Assembly: GCF_000014065.1 (NCBI RefSeq)
Contig: NC_008044.1
Span: forward strand, 2,627,501-2,691,500
Length of the DNA: 64,000 bases
Direction: 5' to 3'
DNA from: Ruegeria sp. TM1040
Lineage (GTDB): Bacteria; Pseudomonadota; Alphaproteobacteria; Rhodobacterales; Rhodobacteraceae
How positions within the stretch are numbered: the first letter of the stretch is position 1; each line of letters opens with the position of its first letter. The position numbers and the translations under genes were made by a program. Shown one piece after another: positions 43,197-50,661 of the stretch. A model generated the notes under the pieces. It was not told where the DNA came from, made no database searches, and was given only the letters and a program-made list of their open reading frames with translations.

Positions 43197-44075
43197 TTAC
43201 TCCTCGGGCCGAGAGGGTACTTGTTCTGACTCCACATACTTCTGGTAGCCTAGCCACTTCAGCCAGCCTTCGGCACTCCCGGCAAAGACGTTGAGATCCA
43301 CATCCCCCGTAATGCCCGGCACCGACCCGGTACCGGTGTACTGCCAAAACGCCCAAGATGCGCCCGGATAGACCTGTTCCGGGTGGCCAGCCACCGAACG
43401 GAGCCAAAAATCGACACCGCGCAGTCGACCGATGTTGGTGTCGCGGTAGAAGTCGACAGTTGTATAAACCACGGGCCTGCGCCCGTAATGCTGCGTGATC
43501 TTCTTGATAAAGCGCTCCGCCTCATGGCGCGCTTCCGCGCCAGACGGGCGGCGCTTGCAACTCGGCGACGTGTGGTTCCACTCAATATCCAGAACCGGGG
43601 GCAAACTGCCCGCTTCTTTTGGGACATTGCGAATAAACCAGCGCGCCTGATCTTCGGGACTACGGCAGAAATAATAGAAATGATAGGCGCCCCGCCGCAC
43701 CCCGGCCCGCCGTGCGCCGCGCCAGTTGGACTTGAACTCGGGATCAAGGAGATCGCCACCTTCGGTCGCCTTGATCCACGCAAAGGACACGCCTGCCGCG
43801 CCCACCTGCCGCCAATCTATCGCTCCTTGGTATCGCGCCACATCAATACCGTGAATAGGGTAAGCCCATGGCGTTCCCCCCTCCCAGTCATGCGGATCGT
43901 TGTCGCCGTATTTTGGATAGGTCGACAGAGCGGCATAGGCACGGGCGAAGGCAGGGTTTACGACCTGTTCGGCCGCTGCCTCCAGAGGCGGGGGAGGCAC
44001 TGCATCCTGTGTAGTGCTGCCACAGGCTGCGAGAGCCGCGAGTAGTCCCATGCTTAACAAACGATGAAAAATCAT
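43197..44075 (-). CDS. Glycoside hydrolase family 25 lysozyme, lipoprotein
   Basis: The 292-residue protein has a lipoprotein signal (LLAALAACGS lipobox, Cys near 18) and a GH25 domain from about residue 75. Characteristic pieces are HGIDVARYQGAIDW, WIKATEGGD, GAYHFYYFCRS, the catalytic PVLDIEWN and the C-terminal WAFWQYTGTGSVPGI. GH25 enzymes cleave the MurNAc-GlcNAc bond of peptidoglycan. Being anchored to the envelope, it probably helps cell-wall turnover. It stands alone between hemC and hemF. Confidence 0.9.
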   Translation of the reverse strand: MIFHRLLSMGLLAALAACGSTTQDAVPPPPLEAAAEQVVNPAFARAYAALSTYPKYGDNDPHDWEGGTPWAYPIHGIDVARYQGAIDWRQVGAAGVSFAWIKATEGGDLLDPEFKSNWRGARRAGVRRGAYHFYYFCRSPEDQARWFIRNVPKEAGSLPPVLDIEWNHTSPSCKRRPSGAEARHEAERFIKKITQHYGRRPVVYTTVDFYRDTNIGRLRGVDFWLRSVAGHPEQVYPGASWAFWQYTGTGSVPGITGDVDLNVFAGSAEGWLKWLGYQKYVESEQVPSRPEE

Positions 44076-44097
44076 AATACCCGCCTCAAAGAATTGC

Positions 44098-44121
44098 CTG
44101 TCTCCATAGAGCCGGAGACAG
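44098..44121 (-). terminator. Possible terminator of hemF
   Basis: Perfect 8-bp arms CTGTCTCC and GGAGACAG with an 8-nt loop lie 75 bp past the hemF stop codon. On the minus strand only a broken T-rich stretch (ATTCTTTG) follows, so strength is doubtful. Confidence 0.4.
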
Positions 44122-44196
44122 AGCAGTGCTTCAACGCAGAATACGAGATTTACGCAGGGCTCACGCCAATTGAGCGAATTTACACCTATGCCGCGA

Positions 44197-45099
44197 TCAA
44201 ATCCATTTCGCCAGCGGAGGCAGGCTCATCAGGACTGCATTGGCATCGTGCCCGGTCTCGAGACCAAATTTTGTGCCGCGGTCGTAGACGAGGTTATATT
44301 CGGCATAGAGACCGCGATGAATGAGCTGAGCCTCTTTGTCATCCGCAGAGCACGCATGCCCCCGTCGCCGCTCCACCAAAGGCAAAAAGGCGGGCAAAAA
44401 GGCGCGGCCAATGTCCTGAATCAATGCAAAATCCTGCGCCCAGTCACCCGTGTTGTGGTCATCCAGAAAGATCCCGCCAACACCCCGCGCCCGACCGCGA
44501 TGGGGAATAAAGAAATACTCATCCGCCCAAGCCTTGAGGCGGGGATAAAGATCCGCTCCATGGGGGTCGAGATGCGTCTGCTGCACCTCATGGAAATGCG
44601 CCGTATCCTCGTCGTACTCGATGCAGGGATTGAGGTCTGAGCCACCCCCGAACCACCAGCCATGAGGGGTCCAGAACATGCGGGTGTTCATGTGAACCGC
44701 AGGCACATGCGGATTGCGCATATGCGCCACGAGGGAAATGCCAGAGGCCCAGAAGCGCGGATCTTCCTTCATGCCAGGCAGCCCCTTGCGCGCCGCCATC
44801 GCCTGTTGCGCGCGTGCTCCCAGCGTGCCGTAGACCTCGGAGATATTGACACCGACCTTTTCAAAAACGCGCCCGCCACGCATCACGCTCATAAGGCCAC
44901 CACCCGCGTCGGAACCATCCTCGGCGGTGCGTTTGGTGTCGCTCACATCAAACCGCCCGGCGCCCATCTCGGTAAAGGGACCTTCGTGGTGGCTGTCCTC
45001 AAGCCCTTCGAATGCAGCAACGATCTGATCTCGCAGCTCTCGAAACCACGCCGCCGCGCGCGCCTTCTCGTCACGCATTTCTGCCGTGTTCTGTGCCAT
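44197..45099 (-). CDS. hemF: Oxygen-dependent coproporphyrinogen III oxidase HemF
   Basis: The 300-residue protein shows GGGRVFEK-type segments (MRGGRVFEKVGVNISEVYG near residue 75), FWASGISLVAHMRNPHVPAVHMNTR near residue 115 (in parts), WWFGGGSDLNP near residue 147, and RGVGGIFLDD near residue 205. It oxidatively decarboxylates coproporphyrinogen III using oxygen. The start at 45099 has GGAGG 5 nt upstream. The oxygen-independent counterpart hemN is also in this window, 17 kb away. A lysine-less SDR gene lies 39 bp upstream on the same strand. Confidence 0.97.
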   Translation of the reverse strand: MAQNTAEMRDEKARAAAWFRELRDQIVAAFEGLEDSHHEGPFTEMGAGRFDVSDTKRTAEDGSDAGGGLMSVMRGGRVFEKVGVNISEVYGTLGARAQQAMAARKGLPGMKEDPRFWASGISLVAHMRNPHVPAVHMNTRMFWTPHGWWFGGGSDLNPCIEYDEDTAHFHEVQQTHLDPHGADLYPRLKAWADEYFFIPHRGRARGVGGIFLDDHNTGDWAQDFALIQDIGRAFLPAFLPLVERRRGHACSADDKEAQLIHRGLYAEYNLVYDRGTKFGLETGHDANAVLMSLPPLAKWI

Positions 45100-45138
45100 G
45101 ACGGCCTCCCTCATCAGATCGAGTTTTAGACTGCCGCC

Positions 45139-45942
45139 TCAATGCACCGGCGCTGTGACAGGATCAAGCAGGGTACGCCCGCCGTCGAGCGTCAGTACCT
45201 GCCCGGTCATGAAGCCCGAGGCTTCCGAAGCGAGAAACTGCGCGGTCTCGGTCAGCTCGGTCGGCGGCGCAATCCGATTGAGCGGGGTGTGCTCTTCAAT
45301 GTCCTGGCGCAAGGAACGGTTGTCCTTCAACGTCGCCTGCATGGATGCGCTCATCACGGAACCGAACGCGATGGAATTCACCCGTATCCGGTGCGGCGCA
45401 AGCGAAACCGCCAAAGAGCGCGTCATCTGATCGAGCGCCGCCGAGGCCACCGAATAGCCCATAAGGTCGGGGTGGGTGCGCCGTGCGGCGATGGACGACA
45501 GGTTGATGATGGCGCCATTGGGGCCCTCATCGTCACGCTCCTCAGCCTGACGGATCATCCGTTTGGCCACATGCTGCGACAGACGCAGCGTGGACATGAG
45601 GTTTTGCTTTAACAGGAACTCAACGCTTTCGTCGTCGGGGTTCAGTGGCTCGCTGGGCACGACCTTTCGGGCGCCATTGACCAGAATGTCGACCTGATCA
45701 AACGCGTCGATGGTCGCTGACAACAGGTTGGCAATGGTCAGGCGTTCGCGCAAATCACCCGCGAAATGGCGGATATTGCTGTCCTCCACGTCACCGCCCA
45801 GCTCTTGCAGGAGCGTTGGCTCATCGTGATCCACAAACATTACATTTGCACCTTCACGGGCGAACTGCCGACCAATCGCCAGGCCGATACCATTGGCCGC
45901 GCCAGTCACAATGGCTGTCTTGCCAGAGATGGAAAAACTCAT
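45139..45942 (-). CDS. SDR-fold protein lacking the catalytic lysine
   Basis: The 267-residue protein has a classical Rossmann fold with TGAANGIGLAIGRQFA near residue 13 and RVNSIAFGSVMSASMQ near residue 190. The active-site segment reads INLSSIAARRTHPDLMGYSVASAAL, so the Ser and Tyr are present but the YxxxK lysine is serine (YSVAS). The NNAG motif is changed to NGAR. It may be catalytically impaired, use an alternate base or be a binding protein. It lies upstream of hemF by 39 bp and is probably co-transcribed with it. The reaction is unknown. Confidence 0.82.
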   Translation of the reverse strand: MSFSISGKTAIVTGAANGIGLAIGRQFAREGANVMFVDHDEPTLLQELGGDVEDSNIRHFAGDLRERLTIANLLSATIDAFDQVDILVNGARKVVPSEPLNPDDESVEFLLKQNLMSTLRLSQHVAKRMIRQAEERDDEGPNGAIINLSSIAARRTHPDLMGYSVASAALDQMTRSLAVSLAPHRIRVNSIAFGSVMSASMQATLKDNRSLRQDIEEHTPLNRIAPPTELTETAQFLASEASGFMTGQVLTLDGGRTLLDPVTAPVH

Positions 45943-46105
45943 GGGGGTTGGATCCTTGCTTGCATCAGGCCTTGGGCCTGTGTCTTGGGCCAGGGGTCAG
46001 AAGAAACGCGCGTCTGTGGCGCACTCTGGCGAAACGATAGCCCGAAGATTTTCAGATTTGAACAGGTTTTGATCCCTGCCCGTCGTCTTGACCTTGGGTT
46101 ACGCG

Positions 46106-47092
46106 CTAACCTTTGCGGCGCGGGCGAACACCATGCAGGATCTTGAAGCGGTTGTCGCCTGCCGCCTCCTCAAAGGACACGAAACACTCGCCAAGAAGGG
46201 CCTCATAAGGCAGATGCCTATTGGCCACCATCCAGAGCTGGCCTGCCGGTTTCAGCAGACGGGCCGCATTTGCAATGAAGGCTTGGCCCAACGAGGGTTC
46301 AGCCGCGCGGCCGCTATGAAACGGAGGGTTCATGACAACCGCATCCAGACTGCCCTTTTGGCCCCAGCTGCGCGCATCGGCCCAGTGAAACTCAGCATGC
46401 GCATCGGTGACATTGGTTTGCGCACAGGTCAGCGCGACATGGTCGGCCTCAACCAGATGCAAAGTCTCCAAATTGCTGCGCCGCAGGATTTCAGCCGAGA
46501 GATAGCCCCAGCCCGCACCAAGATCGGCCACCTCTTTGCCGAGCTTTTTGGGCAGTGCCCGCGCCAACAAAGCAGAGGCTGGGTCGATGGCATCCGCAGA
46601 GAACACACCCGGCGCGGTTACAAATCCGCCGTCTACTTCACTCGGTCCTGGCACCCAATCAGAGAGGTCGATCCCGCCCTCAATGCAAAACGCCTTGCCA
46701 TGCGCCTTGGAAATCGCATGACTGGGACGGGTGCGCTTATTCAGCTCTTTCAGCAGCGAGTCGATGCCGTCAGTCTTGGCACCATCGACCAAAACCGGCC
46801 CCTGCGTGGCCGCGACAGCCTGCGCCACGAGTTGGCGAGCCAAGGGCTTTGAGCGCGGAATGAACACCACTGCGGCATCATAGGTCGCATCTTCCGCAAC
46901 CTCCGCCACAGAGGTCAGACCACGCCCCGCCCAATAGTCATATTCGGGCTTCAGCGGTTGGATGATCTCCAGCCGCGCATCTGGCAAATCAGAGAGATCA
47001 TGCCCCTCGCGCGGATGAAAAACAGCGATTCGCCCCTCATCGGGAACGCGAAAATCGCCTGATTGAACCACGAGGCTCAGGCGTTGAGACAT
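46106..47092 (-). CDS. Class I methyltransferase of the RsmC/RlmG type
   Basis: The 328-residue protein has a degenerate N-terminal half followed by a catalytic half with the SAM loop VADLGAGWGYLSAEILRR near residue 190 and the guanine-N2 methyltransferase motif VVMNPPFHSGR near residue 250. This two-domain layout with NPPFH is that of RsmC and RlmG, which make m2G in 16S or 23S rRNA. RsmC is the likelier identity, but I cannot separate the two from sequence reading alone. It is near clpS and the SDR on the same strand. Confidence 0.85.
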   Translation of the reverse strand: MSQRLSLVVQSGDFRVPDEGRIAVFHPREGHDLSDLPDARLEIIQPLKPEYDYWAGRGLTSVAEVAEDATYDAAVVFIPRSKPLARQLVAQAVAATQGPVLVDGAKTDGIDSLLKELNKRTRPSHAISKAHGKAFCIEGGIDLSDWVPGPSEVDGGFVTAPGVFSADAIDPASALLARALPKKLGKEVADLGAGWGYLSAEILRRSNLETLHLVEADHVALTCAQTNVTDAHAEFHWADARSWGQKGSLDAVVMNPPFHSGRAAEPSLGQAFIANAARLLKPAGQLWMVANRHLPYEALLGECFVSFEEAAGDNRFKILHGVRPRRKG

Positions 47093-47131
47093 GTGAAGAG
47101 ACCTTTCCCAGACCAGACGCGCAGACGCGGG

Positions 47132-47473
47132 TCAGTCGTCTTTTTCCATGGTGCACTGCAAAGGATGCTGATGGCGACGGGCATAATCCATCACCTGCGC
47201 AACCTTGGTTTCGGCAACCTCATGGCTGAATACACCCACTACCGCGAGACCTTTTTTGTGAACAGTCAGCATGATTTCAAAGGCTTGCGCGTGATTGAGA
47301 CCGAAGAACCGCTCCAGAACGATGACCACGAACTCCATCGGTGTGTAGTCGTCGTTCAGCAGCAGCACCTTGTAGCGCGGCGGCCGCTGCGTACGCGGGC
47401 GCGTCTTGGTCAACAGACCAAGATCGCTCTCGTCATCCGGATTGTCCGACATCATTAAGGGCTGCATTAGCAT
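47132..47473 (-). CDS. clpS: ATP-dependent Clp protease adaptor ClpS
   Basis: The 113-residue reading has the ClpS core [23 protein letters not shown] near residue 35 (in parts), [29 protein letters not shown] and [10 protein letters not shown]. ClpS binds N-end-rule substrates through the DDYTPM loop and hands them to ClpA. Several ATGs (47473, 47467, 47455, 47452) could start it and none has a strong ribosome-binding site. It is divergent from the HAD hydrolase gene across about 90 bp. Confidence 0.93.
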   Translation of the reverse strand: MLMQPLMMSDNPDDESDLGLLTKTRPRTQRPPRYKVLLLNDDYTPMEFVVIVLERFFGLNHAQAFEIMLTVHKKGLAVVGVFSHEVAETKVAQVMDYARRHQHPLQCTMEKDD

Positions 47474-47563
47474 AGGATCAACAGTTTCCAGTGGTGCATC
47501 TGATTTCGTCACCGGCTTATATAGCGGAAGACCCCACAAGGAAAAGAGATTGAGGCCGGGATA

Positions 47564-48277
47564 ATGTCTAGAACGCTCACGACCATCGGTTTTGACGCAG
47601 ATGATACGCTTTGGCACAACGAACGCTTCTTTCGTGTCACTCAGGATCGCTTTGCCGAACTCCTTATGGATCACACATCCGAAGACATGGGGCCGGAAGC
47701 GCTGGATCGCAAGCTGCTGGACGCAGAGAAACGCAATCTTGGCGCCTATGGCTACGGGGTCAAAGGCTTCACGCTCTCGATGATTGAAACCGCGATAGAG
47801 GTGACTGAGGGGCGCGTTCCGGCGGCGGTCATCAAAGAACTGCTGGAGGCTGGCCAGATGATGCTCTCCTTTCCGATCGAATTGCTACCCCATGCGCAGA
47901 CCGCAGTTGAAACCCTCGCCAAAGAGCACCGAGTCATCCTGATTACCAAGGGCGATCTGCTCGATCAGGAGCGCAAGCTCGCCCAATCTGGGCTGGGCGA
48001 GTTGTTCGACGCGGTCGAGGTGGTCTCAGAGAAGACACCGCAGGTCTATATCGACATTTTTGAGCGTCACGGTGACGGCGCCGCGCGGGCCTTGATGGCC
48101 GGAAACTCCATGCGTTCCGATGTGGTTCCGGTTGTGCGGGCTGGCGGCCACGGGGTCTATGTCCCGCATGGCGCAATTTGGGAAGTCGAGGCCGCAGAGC
48201 CCCCCACAGAAAGCCCGCGCTATCACGAAATCCCCGACCTCGGCGCGCTCCCTGAGTTGGTTGAACGACTCGCCTAA
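47564..48277 (+). CDS. HAD superfamily hydrolase
   Basis: The 237-residue protein has HAD motif [12 protein letters not shown] near residue 10, motif II in VILITKGD near residue 125, a lysine in SEKTPQVY near residue 153 and motif [20 protein letters not shown] near residue 175. The cap is an alpha-helical C1 type, as in YjjG/phosphoglycolate-phosphatase-like enzymes. It is probably a small-molecule phosphatase. Motif I has an extra Asp (DADD), common in this branch. It is divergent from clpS; a short AGGGTTA/TAACCCT inverted repeat follows the stop codon. Confidence 0.87.
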   Translation: MSRTLTTIGFDADDTLWHNERFFRVTQDRFAELLMDHTSEDMGPEALDRKLLDAEKRNLGAYGYGVKGFTLSMIETAIEVTEGRVPAAVIKELLEAGQMMLSFPIELLPHAQTAVETLAKEHRVILITKGDLLDQERKLAQSGLGELFDAVEVVSEKTPQVYIDIFERHGDGAARALMAGNSMRSDVVPVVRAGGHGVYVPHGAIWEVEAAEPPTESPRYHEIPDLGALPELVERLA

Positions 48278-48593
48278 AGGGGGAATTCCGAGGGTTATGT
48301 TAACCCTTCATTCATAACTGTGACTTTAGCGCTTCATTTGATCGCTAAATATCGGCGTGATCCCGCTTTTTGCACCACAAGACGAAGAGAATTTTCCGCA
48401 GAGTTTCCACAAAAGGATCGCCTTATTTAGCGAGGGCACGCGCAGCAACCACTACATATCGATTCTCAAGATATTCCAACGCTTTTCGTCCACGTCATGT
48501 TCCGTAACGACCGGTTTATTCGAATGATCAGCTGTGGTAGCTTTTGCTGACAAGACAAAACGCCAGTTGGAAAACCAGCGGCACGAGGCAGAC
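48278..48593. promoter_or_regulatory. Upstream region of the carboxypeptidase gene with repeated TTTAGCG motifs
   Basis: The 316-bp gap holds AGGGTTA/TAACCCT (48291-48307), then TTTAGCG (48325-48331), CGCTAAA (48343-48349) and TTTAGCG again (48426-48432). The second and third are parts of 10-bp inverted arms TCGCTAAATA (48342-48351) and TATTTAGCGA (48424-48433). A segment TTTTGCACCACAAGACGAAG near 48368 resembles one near 34045. These look like regulatory sites for the carboxypeptidase gene. No protein gene is apparent. Confidence 0.5.
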
Positions 48594-50285
48594 ATGGCAG
48601 TATTTTCAGAGGTCGACGACGGTCGCCCCTCCTCCTTGTGGGTGAGGTTTGGCCGTGGACAACGTCGCGGCACAGTACAAACATTTCGCAACAAGTTCAG
48701 GGCGTTGTGCAGGCGCAGTGCGCAGGCGCTGACCCTCGCACTTGGCGTGGCGTCCATTGCGCCGGAGCGCGCAACCGCTGCCCCCTACGCGGCGATGGTC
48801 ATGGATGCGCGTACCGGCGAAGTGCTGCATTCGCGCAATGCGGATACTCGGCTGCACCCCGCCTCGCTGACCAAGATGATGACCCTATACATCGCCTTTG
48901 AGGCGGTGCGGAACGGGGAAATCACCCTCGACACCCAGATCACGGTTTCGCGCAATGCCGAGGCAGAACCTCCTTCTGAGTTGGGCCTGCGCCGCGGGCA
49001 AAAAATCGCACTACGGTATCTGATCCGGGCCGCAGCGGTAAAATCCGCCAATGATGCGGCCACGGCCATTGGTGAGGCGATCTCCGGGTCTGAGGCGGCC
49101 TTTGCGCGGCGAATGAATCGCACCGCCAAGGCACTGGGAATGACCCGCACGACCTTCAAGAACGCGCATGGGCTGACTGCCAATGGTCACATGTCGACGG
49201 CACGCGACATGACAATCCTCGGACGTCATATGCTTTATGACTACCCTGAGTATTATAATCTCTTTTCGCGCACCTCGACCAACGCGGGCACCAAGGTTGT
49301 CTACAACACCAACCGCCGCTTTCTCGCGGCCTACCGCGGTGCGGATGGCATCAAGACCGGCTATACGCGCGCAGCCGGGTTCAACCTCGTCTCCTCTGCA
49401 AAACGGGGCGATGAGCGCATCATTGCAACCGTATTTGGCGGGAAATCCACCGCGGCACGCAACGCCAAGATCGCAGAACTCCTGGACCTCGGCTTCCGGC
49501 GCGCTCCGGCCTATGCCAAACTGCAAAAGCCCCCTATGCCGCCCTACCTCGGCAACAGCGGTGTGCGCCTGGCAGAGGATGACACGCATGGCATGGCCGG
49601 AAAGACGATCCGCGTCAGCGGGGTGATTTCAGAGACCCTGCGCCCACGGCCCCGTCCGCTGCCAGAGCCTGCCCCGGAAACGCTACTTGCAGAGGCTGAA
49701 ACAGAGGTCGAGACCGGTACTGTTGCCGCACCTGAAGAGGTGCAGCTCGCCGCGCTGGATAGCGATGCCCTGAAATCCGGCATCAACGACGCTCTTTTGG
49801 AAGTCACCGAAGTCTCCGATGTCTCGGCAATCCAACCTCAGGCGCGGCCCGAGGCTCTTCAGGCAGAGGTGGAAGGTGAGCAAGCCCTGCAGGCGGAAAT
49901 CCGAACAGCGGTCGCGCGCGCCGTTGAGGCCCCGACGCAACCGCGCTACACCGGGCCACGTCCACAGGCGCGCCCAGCAAAATTCAACACCGAAGTTGCT
50001 TCGCTCGAGGAACCAGTCGTGGTGACACGCCTGTCGACCTCTGGCGGCCGCTACTGGGGGATCAATGTCGGACGCTACACCAACCGTTTTCAGGCCGAAA
50101 AAGTCTTGTTGCGCACGGCTTTGGCCGAAATGGAGACGCTCGAAGGCTCTCTGCGCAAGGTGGTGCAGAGTCCGCGCGGATTTGACGCCAATTTCCTTGG
50201 GATGACCAAGGAAAGCGCCGAGCTCGCATGCAAGCGCCTCAACTCTCGCAATGTCACCTGCGAGACACTTGGCCCCTCCTCCTAA
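48594..50285 (+). CDS. D-alanyl-D-alanine carboxypeptidase (S11) with C-terminal SPOR domain
   Basis: The 563-residue protein has a basic N-terminal stretch, a signal-type segment near residue 40, and a penicillin-binding S11 domain with HPASLTKMM (SxxK), VKSANDAATAI (SxN) and DGIKTGYT (KTG). After a long Pro/Glu/Ala-rich linker (residues about 370-475) a SPOR-like domain (GGRYWGINVGRYTNRFQAEKVL) ends the protein. It trims the terminal D-Ala from peptidoglycan stem peptides, and SPOR should take it to septal, denuded glycan. ATG 48594 has GAGG 5 nt upstream. The long N-terminal extension before the signal is unusual. Confidence 0.92.
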   Translation: MAVFSEVDDGRPSSLWVRFGRGQRRGTVQTFRNKFRALCRRSAQALTLALGVASIAPERATAAPYAAMVMDARTGEVLHSRNADTRLHPASLTKMMTLYIAFEAVRNGEITLDTQITVSRNAEAEPPSELGLRRGQKIALRYLIRAAAVKSANDAATAIGEAISGSEAAFARRMNRTAKALGMTRTTFKNAHGLTANGHMSTARDMTILGRHMLYDYPEYYNLFSRTSTNAGTKVVYNTNRRFLAAYRGADGIKTGYTRAAGFNLVSSAKRGDERIIATVFGGKSTAARNAKIAELLDLGFRRAPAYAKLQKPPMPPYLGNSGVRLAEDDTHGMAGKTIRVSGVISETLRPRPRPLPEPAPETLLAEAETEVETGTVAAPEEVQLAALDSDALKSGINDALLEVTEVSDVSAIQPQARPEALQAEVEGEQALQAEIRTAVARAVEAPTQPRYTGPRPQARPAKFNTEVASLEEPVVVTRLSTSGGRYWGINVGRYTNRFQAEKVLLRTALAEMETLEGSLRKVVQSPRGFDANFLGMTKESAELACKRLNSRNVTCETLGPSS

Positions 50286-50302
50286 GCCCTGACGTGCAAG
50301 TC

Positions 50303-50340
50303 AAAAGCCCCGTACCAAAGCCATTGGTGCGGGGGTTTTT
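50303..50340 (+). terminator. Rho-independent terminator of the carboxypeptidase gene
   Basis: AAAGCCCCGTACCAA pairs with TTGGTGCGGGGGTTT (one G-T pair, short loop) and is followed by TTTTT. The dispersed repeat copy A starts about 5 bp beyond. Confidence 0.88.
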
Positions 50341-50344
50341 CCAT

Positions 50345-50409
50345 TCTTCCAACCAGAAATATCCCGGGGGTGAATTGCCCGGGACGGGCAAGAGGGGGCA
50401 GCGCCCCCT
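50345..50409 (+). repeat. Dispersed intergenic repeat, copy A (longest)
   Basis: CTTCCAACCAGAAATATCCCGGGGG is followed by GCCCGGGACGGGC and the hairpin GGGGGCAGCGCCCCC (given in parts). It carries an extra internal hairpin compared with copy B at 40772. It lies between the convergent carboxypeptidase and ccoS genes. Confidence 0.75.
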
Positions 50410-50484
50410 GCCAGTGGGCCTTGTAAAACCTGACGACCAATATGGTATCTGACCGGTTTGAGCCCCCTCAATGAGGTCGCGCCA

Positions 50485-50643
50485 TCAAGGTTTGGGGTGA
50501 TCATCCCACTCGTCACTCAGGATACGGCGCGCATCCCCTTCCGGGTCGTCATATTGCTCCGAGCGCACCGTATAGATGAACCCAATCAACCCTGCCCCGC
50601 CGAGGATAAGGGAAATTGGGATCAGATAAGACAAAACAGTCAT
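50485..50643 (-). CDS. ccoS: cbb3 oxidase maturation protein CcoS
   Basis: A 52-residue frame on the minus strand begins MTVLSYLIPISLILGGAGLIGF and continues YTVRSEQYDDPEGDARRIL, which is the CcoS pattern: one membrane helix followed by an acidic QYDDPEGDA segment. CcoS is needed for delivering cofactors (haem and copper) to CcoN during cbb3 oxidase assembly. GGGAGTG precedes the ATG. It is the last gene of ccoGHIS, 18 bp after ccoI. Confidence 0.92.
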   Translation of the reverse strand: MTVLSYLIPISLILGGAGLIGFIYTVRSEQYDDPEGDARRILSDEWDDHPKP

Positions 50644-50661
50644 GACGGCACTCCCGGCTTT

